Assembly (NCBI GenBank): GCA_027318525.1
Contig: DAHVPA010000035.1
Coordinates: 1-12,708, forward strand
DNA: 12,708 nt
From: Candidatus Cloacimonadota bacterium
Lineage (GTDB): Bacteria > Cloacimonadota > Cloacimonadia > Cloacimonadales > Cloacimonadaceae
Direction: 5' to 3'
Each line of letters opens with the position of its first letter. Position 1 is the first letter of the stretch. Below are positions 9,701 to 12,708 of this stretch, piece after piece. Below the pieces are notes generated by a model. It saw only the letters and a list, made by a program, of their open reading frames with translations. It ran no database searches and had not been told where the DNA came from. A program made the translations under genes and the position numbers.

Positions 9701-10670
9701 GTTTTTTGTCCTCTAATGCTGAATTTAGTGTCTCAAGTGCTTTATCGGGACGGTTAAGATTAAGATAAGTGGTTGCCAGTTCATATGTTGCTTGAAATTC
9801 ACGCAGCGATTTCTGTGCACTAAGGTAATCTGTATAGTTTTCTTCTGCATTTTCCCATTGGCCCATCATGCAGTTCAGTCTTGCAGCAGTTAAACTGATA
9901 AATGGATTGGTTTTACCGGCTTTTTGCAATGCTTCTATTCTATGCAGGGCTGTTTCAGGCTGATCTTGCAATATCTGTATCAGTTCGAGCATTTGAGTCG
10001 CGTCATTAGAGTAGTTGCTGCCTTTTACTCTGGAAAAATACTTCTTAGCTTCAGCATCATTTTCATTCATAAAACATATCTGACCAGCCAGATAGTTTTG
10101 TTCATCATTGAAAGTAGACTCATATTTGCTCAGGAGAGAACTCACATTATCGACACCATCAGAAATCAGAGTTGATTTTAAAAGTAGAGTAATAGCCTGA
10201 GACAATCTTGGGCTTTGTTGGAACTTGTCAACATAAGCTGATAATTGTGTCCCAACCTTCTGATACAAACCAAGATAATAATCAGATTTACTATCATAGA
10301 AACTAAGCGGTTCAACAGCGTCTGGAATTGCTTGATATAAGGTAGTGAGATTCTTGACCAATTCTTTGGCTGATGCAGGATTGGTAATCGACAGTGTGTC
10401 TAAGACAGTATAATAATAAAGGGCGAAATCATTATATAACTGAGAATTTCCTTCGTTGATAGCTTTTTTTATCAGTATTCTGACTTGATTTCGCTGTCTG
10501 AATTGGTCTACGTTGATCTTTTCTTCGAAGACAAGGGCATTTTTTTGGATTATAGTATTGATTTCCTGATCGACTGTTTGTTTATCCAGATCGCTTAATT
10601 TGGCTGATAATGGTAAAATGGATAAAACGAATAAAATTGCAGGTATGAGTATGAGGACCAATCTTTTCAT
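6657..10670 (-). CDS. Giant periplasmic TPR/coiled-coil protein, N-terminal 1337 residues
   Basis: This is a very large exported protein with a signal peptide at residues 1-23 (MKRLVLILIPAILFVLSILPLSA) and no further membrane segments. It is almost wholly helical. TPR-like pairs occur at about 185-350 (AETALHRIEALQKAG, ENAEENYTDYLSAQ, YLNLNRPDKALETL). A long charged helical or coiled-coil middle spans about 360-700, and further TPRs at about 790-900 include ALYNRIIREFPHSQY, EAIYRLGYIYYEIG and KALYQRGWTWLSSSD. More TPR units lie near the end (NYERKGDFSSAETWYRNAENYA). Such proteins act as periplasmic scaffolds, for example next to Agl/Glt or Tol-type motors. The start is ATG at 10668-10670 with AGGTGAG upstream. 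The frame ends at a TAA created by the 103-bp duplication; the full protein would be 1932 residues with the downstream part. The exact function is unknown. Confidence 0.85.
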   Translation of the reverse strand: MKRLVLILIPAILFVLSILPLSAKLSDLDKQTVDQEINTIIQKNALVFEEKINVDQFRQRNQVRILIKKAINEGNSQLYNDFALYYYTVLDTLSITNPASAKELVKNLTTLYQAIPDAVEPLSFYDSKSDYYLGLYQKVGTQLSAYVDKFQQSPRLSQAITLLLKSTLISDGVDNVSSLLSKYESTFNDEQNYLAGQICFMNENDAEAKKYFSRVKGSNYSNDATQMLELIQILQDQPETALHRIEALQKAGKTNPFISLTAARLNCMMGQWENAEENYTDYLSAQKSLREFQATYELATTYLNLNRPDKALETLNSALEDKKQSQYVSPLMILWAEITAKQGRIKEASTRNTELYEYANQNQKLLEEKSVLINNLVNQVTNLDDKPNLQQVITMLDNLHTITGLLGNINAKIITNPAGVDLDLLESGVLIENQMIGSITNHIRNFIYADKLKNIPDTLHTRQLSELERIYAEQLKRIAVIKMAAIDLGNKNTYLAIRNEIDNNIEVLDKILQNVYSLKASGQNRYNGAQLDSLIAANERKKVELTLLKDYYNYDNSEYKSIISEIEMSDQETNLLIDNLQITKSELKTKFPLLISQKEKKNVIKDLKSLSLLIPEYRELIVWQKQYLDGVKSDLEYSDINIGFIESDYYDQQRLLAEKSLSFEENQKLYIENRIRKQSVYNKASVFVSRFSAKELKNDTETAVNTNVLANACFIIAETGSALWPEQIDQNLTNYQKILKTDPDFYLADAILYNIAYLSSLKISNEIEQYILTYQESSASSLPKPESAQHTEVKYAEPIALYNRIIREFPHSQYYSEAIYRLGYIYYEIGTDADQPVNYYTKAREYYDRLLVDTANPYYYKALYQRGWTWLSSSDVVSYKKGIDDYVTILNAIEQDKIAAEPERTDYAITSVKNISYCLVGLDTSMPRYMTEGADYVLNVLAKKLTKNDLSSILEETANNKMKLFLPIHAAEYLKAKISLDPLALDNPFIADSICTLYRQYSSQLKTGVSPDSLYYAEKEGIVRQYGFDSDWYRQNRKKDIEKQLLVVMSALLESEKYYNNRFVDNPTYDNFAKYAELSSEFEKFEQLQDSKYSILEIETQINVIAQNLQLASTTGDPLHYLALATRIYSFNDKHPQNSNFIDLEGTAYDCARIVVDSLQTDLIKLKAENKKLVIPLSNKNPELYMQEATERLAGFLLSDRFKSPKNDLVYLSIINRQAEIEQKNGKNELAVAYLQRIVDFVGYVPNETKRNALLDIADNYERKGDFSSAETWYRNAENYALDKNDKESIRQYYLLQIQNNIDKAETEGAFSLAGDEYLRLSAEYSAIDKTRSQQYR

Positions 10671-10761
10671 AGAACTCTCACCTTTTTGATCTGTTAAAAA
10701 ACGATGACACAGAAATACTTCGAAATTTTATTATCTGCTTTCTGTAAGTTATTTAGCAGGA
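10671..10761 (-). other. 91-bp gap between barrel gene and TPR gene
   Basis: This gap holds the SD of the TPR gene and an AT-rich stretch. I see no convincing terminator: ACAGAAA and TTTCTGT could pair, but the loop would be over 20 nt and the T run is not adjacent. Read-through from the barrel gene into the TPR gene is therefore likely, so all seven minus-strand reading frames may form one transcript. A second internal promoter cannot be excluded. Confidence 0.4.
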
Positions 10762-11736
10762 TTAATTCTCGGACTCTTCAATTTCCTTAAGTTGATTGCG
10801 TAAATCATCGAGAACTTTTTGTGCTTGTTCTCTTTGTTCTTTGAGTTTTTTTAATTCTTCCAGAAGGTCTGTATTGCTATTGATTTCTTTGCCATTCAAC
10901 TCAGAATTAACCAACTCTGTATCTAAATTACCTCTGCCGGTATTGATTTGGAGCGTTTCCCTTCGTCTTTTATCGGCAAATTTATCGAAAAGATAAGATA
11001 TGGCAACTCCAATTCTGTTATTTTCCTGTTCTTCAATACCCACATAAGATGCTTTAAAGCCAAAATTCTTATAAGAATAGGTGGCTCCTGCATTAAGATT
11101 AAAGCCATCATTTTCAAAGGTGATGCTGATATCTTTATGAGGTTTTACAGTTATAGAACCAAAAATTCCCTCAAATCTTTTGGCTATTTCGACCTGCCCT
11201 TTGAATTTGTTTGTCCCAATACCAACTGTAATGAAGGTCTCCAGCAGTTTCAGCCCTGTCAGATTACGCAGCACAGTGGCTTTAGTAGCGCAAACATAAA
11301 GAGAGTTCTTTTCATAAGCTTCTTTATCTGGATTGGACCAGTAGTCTTGTCCTTGTATCAGTTCTGTAGCGTCTTCCCGTATAGGAGAAAAGAGATTATC
11401 AACTCCAATGGCAACCTGAGGGATAGAGGATGTTTCCTCTAATACTTTCAATTTCAGATCGACGAATCCCAGCTTATCTCCACCCCAGGCAGCCAGACCC
11501 AACCTATCGAATAGACCGATGTTAATCATGCCCATTGGATAATACTGATAATTTTTATTGTCTGTAAAGGAGCTTTGATCCCTTCTCAAATAGTTTATGA
11601 AAGTGAACTCGGCTGATTTGTGAGGAAGGACATAAGCATCCGGAGCCCGCAATTGTCCTATTGTTGTGTATGGTACTGAATTTAAAGTGATTGCTGCCAT
11701 GCATAATACTATACACAACAAAATGGTCTTTTTCAT
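10762..11736 (-). CDS. Exported beta-barrel-like protein (YjbH-like) with C-terminal coiled coil
   Basis: This 324-residue protein has a signal peptide at 1-20 (MKKTILLCIVLCMAAITLNS). A body of about 230 residues follows with alternating, aromatic-ended strands typical of outer-membrane beta-barrels (AEFTFINYLRR, GLKLLETFITVGIG, GFKASYVGIEE, RIGVAISYLFDKF). The opening TIGQLRAPDAYVLPHKSAEF resembles YjbH-type outer-membrane proteins; this is recognition by eye. After the last strand, residues 288-322 form a strong heptad coiled coil (LLEELKKLKEQREQAQKVL), which would lie in the periplasm and could contact the TPR protein or the TonB-like arm. ATG at 11734-11736 is chosen over one eight codons upstream because GGAGG lies 5 nt before it. 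It is the first gene of the operon, behind a plausible promoter. The outer-membrane location is likely; the YjbH family call is less sure. Confidence 0.72.
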   Translation of the reverse strand: MKKTILLCIVLCMAAITLNSVPYTTIGQLRAPDAYVLPHKSAEFTFINYLRRDQSSFTDNKNYQYYPMGMINIGLFDRLGLAAWGGDKLGFVDLKLKVLEETSSIPQVAIGVDNLFSPIREDATELIQGQDYWSNPDKEAYEKNSLYVCATKATVLRNLTGLKLLETFITVGIGTNKFKGQVEIAKRFEGIFGSITVKPHKDISITFENDGFNLNAGATYSYKNFGFKASYVGIEEQENNRIGVAISYLFDKFADKRRRETLQINTGRGNLDTELVNSELNGKEINSNTDLLEELKKLKEQREQAQKVLDDLRNQLKEIEESEN

Positions 11737-11775
11737 GCTTACCTCCACATATGGGCTCAATTTTTCAATGAAGAC

Positions 11776-11803
11776 ATATTAACATTGACATTTAATACGT
11801 CAA
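11776..11803 (-). promoter_or_regulatory. Probable sigma-70-type promoter of the motor operon
   Basis: Read on the minus strand, TTGACG (11803-11798) and TAATAT (11781-11776) are separated by 16 nt. The -35 matches consensus at five of six positions and the -10 at four of six. Transcription would start near 11769, leaving a leader of about 33 nt before ATG 11736 that includes the GGAGG. The call rests on sequence match and position only. Confidence 0.5.
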
Positions 11804-11807
11804 GGTT
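11781..11807. promoter_or_regulatory. Interrupted palindrome, possible operator in the divergent region
   Basis: AACATTGAC and GTCAAGGTT form an inverted repeat (8 of 9 pairs match) around a 9-nt AT-rich spacer, centred at 11794. The spacing of half-sites fits a dimeric regulator. It covers the -35 and spacer of the predicted minus-strand promoter, so a bound protein would be expected to repress the operon. The match could also arise partly because the repeat contains the -35-like TTGAC on both strands. Confidence 0.4.
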
Positions 11808-11819
11808 TTTTCTTATTCT

Positions 11820-12215
11820 ATGCAGATGAAAAGTAATAGAATTCTAGCTACTCAGGGAGAATCTCTGGCAAGGGAATATCTTCTCAGGAATGGTTACAGT
11901 ATCATTACAACCAATTATACCACTCCTTATGGTGAGCTTGATATCGTTGCTAAAGATAACGATAGCCTGGTTGTTGTAGAAGTGAAAACGCGTTCCGGTC
12001 ATAATCTCCCCATGGCTGAAAACAGCATCTCTCTTTCCAAACAAAAAAAACTGACCCGCACTGCCATGGAGTTTATCGCTGCTAACGAGGAATATTCACA
12101 TCTATCCTGCCGTTTCGATGTCATTATCCTTTTCTACTATGCTAAAGAGGATAACTACAAGCTTTATCATTACCGGGATGCATTTAAGCCGATTTTTCAA
12201 TCAGCAGAAGATTAG
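11820..12215 (+). CDS. yraN: UPF0102 family protein YraN (endonuclease-like fold)
   Basis: This 131-residue protein is of the usual family length. The conserved UPF0102 pattern is clear: GESLAREYLLRNGY (13-26), then PYGELDIVAKD (36-46), VVVEVKTR (51-58), KQKKLTRTAMEF (74-85) and CRFDVIIL (97-104). Asp41, Glu54 and Lys56 form the D-ExK arrangement of the restriction-endonuclease-like fold; the physiological substrate is not settled in the family. It is the only plus-strand gene. ATG at 11820 is used, though ATG at 11826 is also in frame and neither has a good SD, unlike the other genes here. Its TAG overlaps the convergent stop codon of the GWxTD gene. It is not next to rnhB, a common neighbour elsewhere. 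Confidence 0.93.
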   Translation: MQMKSNRILATQGESLAREYLLRNGYSIITTNYTTPYGELDIVAKDNDSLVVVEVKTRSGHNLPMAENSISLSKQKKLTRTAMEFIAANEEYSHLSCRFDVIILFYYAKEDNYKLYHYRDAFKPIFQSAED

Positions 12216-12708
12216 TTTTCCAATCTCGATTCGTCGAAGTCTTTTCCCAAGTAGTTTTTCCAGTTTGGATTGGTGCTTTCCTGCTCATCGTTGGCAGCAT
12301 ATACGAGCTTGAAATTCCCGTTCATTGGAATATCGACAAATACATAAACAGGGTGATTATTGCCGGTGTATTTCCAAATCTGATAATCTTTCCTTACAAA
12401 TCTGGTCTCGTCTGAAGAAGTGTCATTGTCGATTTCGTCTGGAGCTCCGTTTCTGATATATATCCTTCCCATGTCTGTCTTCCAGCCTTTTTCAAAATGT
12501 GAAAACCGGGCATTGCAATAGTCAATTCTTTGTTTATATACATCCAAAACTGCTTCGGTTGTGTTCCCTTGTTCTGAGGCAAGGCTGATCCAGAAATTCG
12601 ATATGTAATTCCTTTTTGCTTCTTTGGTTAGGCTACTCCAATTTACGGATGATTTACCCGGAGCAAACTTGCGGATAAATTGATACTCCTCCTCCGGATC
12701 TGTAAAGA
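12212..12708 (-). CDS. GWxTD-domain protein, C-terminal part, start lies outside the window
   Basis: This is a partial coding region of 164 codons plus a stop, open to the right edge of the window. It holds the signature GWKTD (nt 12473-12487) in the context FEKGWKTDMGRIYIRNGAPDEID. The family's C-terminal pattern follows (DYQIWKYTGNNHPVYVFVD, then FKLVYAANDEQ and NPNWKNYL). Upstream residues SLTKEAKRNYISNFW are also typical of the family, just before the motif. GWxTD proteins are exported or envelope-associated proteins of unknown function, common in FCB bacteria and Acidobacteria; this is family knowledge. An in-frame internal ATP-type or catalytic motif is not seen. The N-terminus and any signal peptide are outside the window. 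Confidence 0.88.
   Translation of the reverse strand, partial: FTDPEEEYQFIRKFAPGKSSVNWSSLTKEAKRNYISNFWISLASEQGNTTEAVLDVYKQRIDYCNARFSHFEKGWKTDMGRIYIRNGAPDEIDNDTSSDETRFVRKDYQIWKYTGNNHPVYVFVDIPMNGNFKLVYAANDEQESTNPNWKNYLGKDFDESRLEN

Noticed and set aside
10684..10745. Possible terminator between the barrel and TPR genes
   Set aside because: The ACAGAAA/TTTCTGT stem has a loop over 20 nt, and the T run is several bases away from it.
10948..11442. Plus-strand open frame of 164 codons opposite the barrel gene
   Set aside because: No SD or recognisable domain; the minus frame has a signal peptide, strands and a strong SD.
11785..11819. Plus-strand promoter for yraN starting from TTGACA at 11785
   Set aside because: No acceptable -10 at 15-19 nt; the TATTCT found is 23 nt away.

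Overview
The window carries mostly minus-strand genes. It suggests a didermic bacterium of the FCB superphylum. Candidatus Cloacimonadota is my best guess, but this is inference from gene content: a GWxTD-domain protein, an ExbB/ExbD-type motor with a TonB-like partner, a giant periplasmic TPR protein and moderately AT-rich DNA. No rRNA or other lineage marker is present. Shine-Dalgarno (SD) sequences are strong and clear (GGAGG or AGGAG about 5-6 nt before the start) and fix several start codons. There are no tRNAs, rRNAs, CRISPR arrays or insertion sequences.

Layout from right to left, the direction of most transcription. (1) 12212-12708 is the 3' part of a GWxTD-domain gene on the minus strand. 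(2) 11820-12215 is yraN (UPF0102) on the plus strand; its stop codon overlaps the stop of the GWxTD gene. (3) 11737-11819 is a divergent intergenic region with an interrupted palindrome lying over a plausible minus-strand promoter. (4) 1226-11736 is a tight minus-strand operon: an exported beta-barrel-like protein with a coiled-coil tail; a very large exported TPR protein, split in two by a 103-bp tandem duplication; a small basic exported protein; an ExbB/TolQ-family protein; two different ExbD/TolR-family proteins; and a membrane protein with an FHA-like cytosolic part and a TonB-like C-terminus (AgmX/PglI type). An intrinsic terminator at 1181-1208 closes the operon. (5) 1-1174 is the 5' half of priA (replication-restart helicase), whose start codon lies a few bases beyond that terminator.

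Taken together, the operon looks like one envelope-spanning machine. An ExbB-ExbD1-ExbD2 ion-driven motor sits in the inner membrane. A TonB-like arm with a Gly-rich linker and a giant TPR scaffold span the periplasm. A beta-barrel lies in the outer membrane. The parts list resembles the Agl/Glt gliding motor-adhesion complex of myxobacteria and, more distantly, Tol-Pal/TonB systems. The function here is not known.

The most notable single observation is the frame-breaking 103-bp tandem duplication. Its two copies differ at four positions, and all four differences are synonymous. This is hard to explain by a genuine gene-killing duplication. It fits either a junction between two strain variants in an assembly or two coding copies both under selection.
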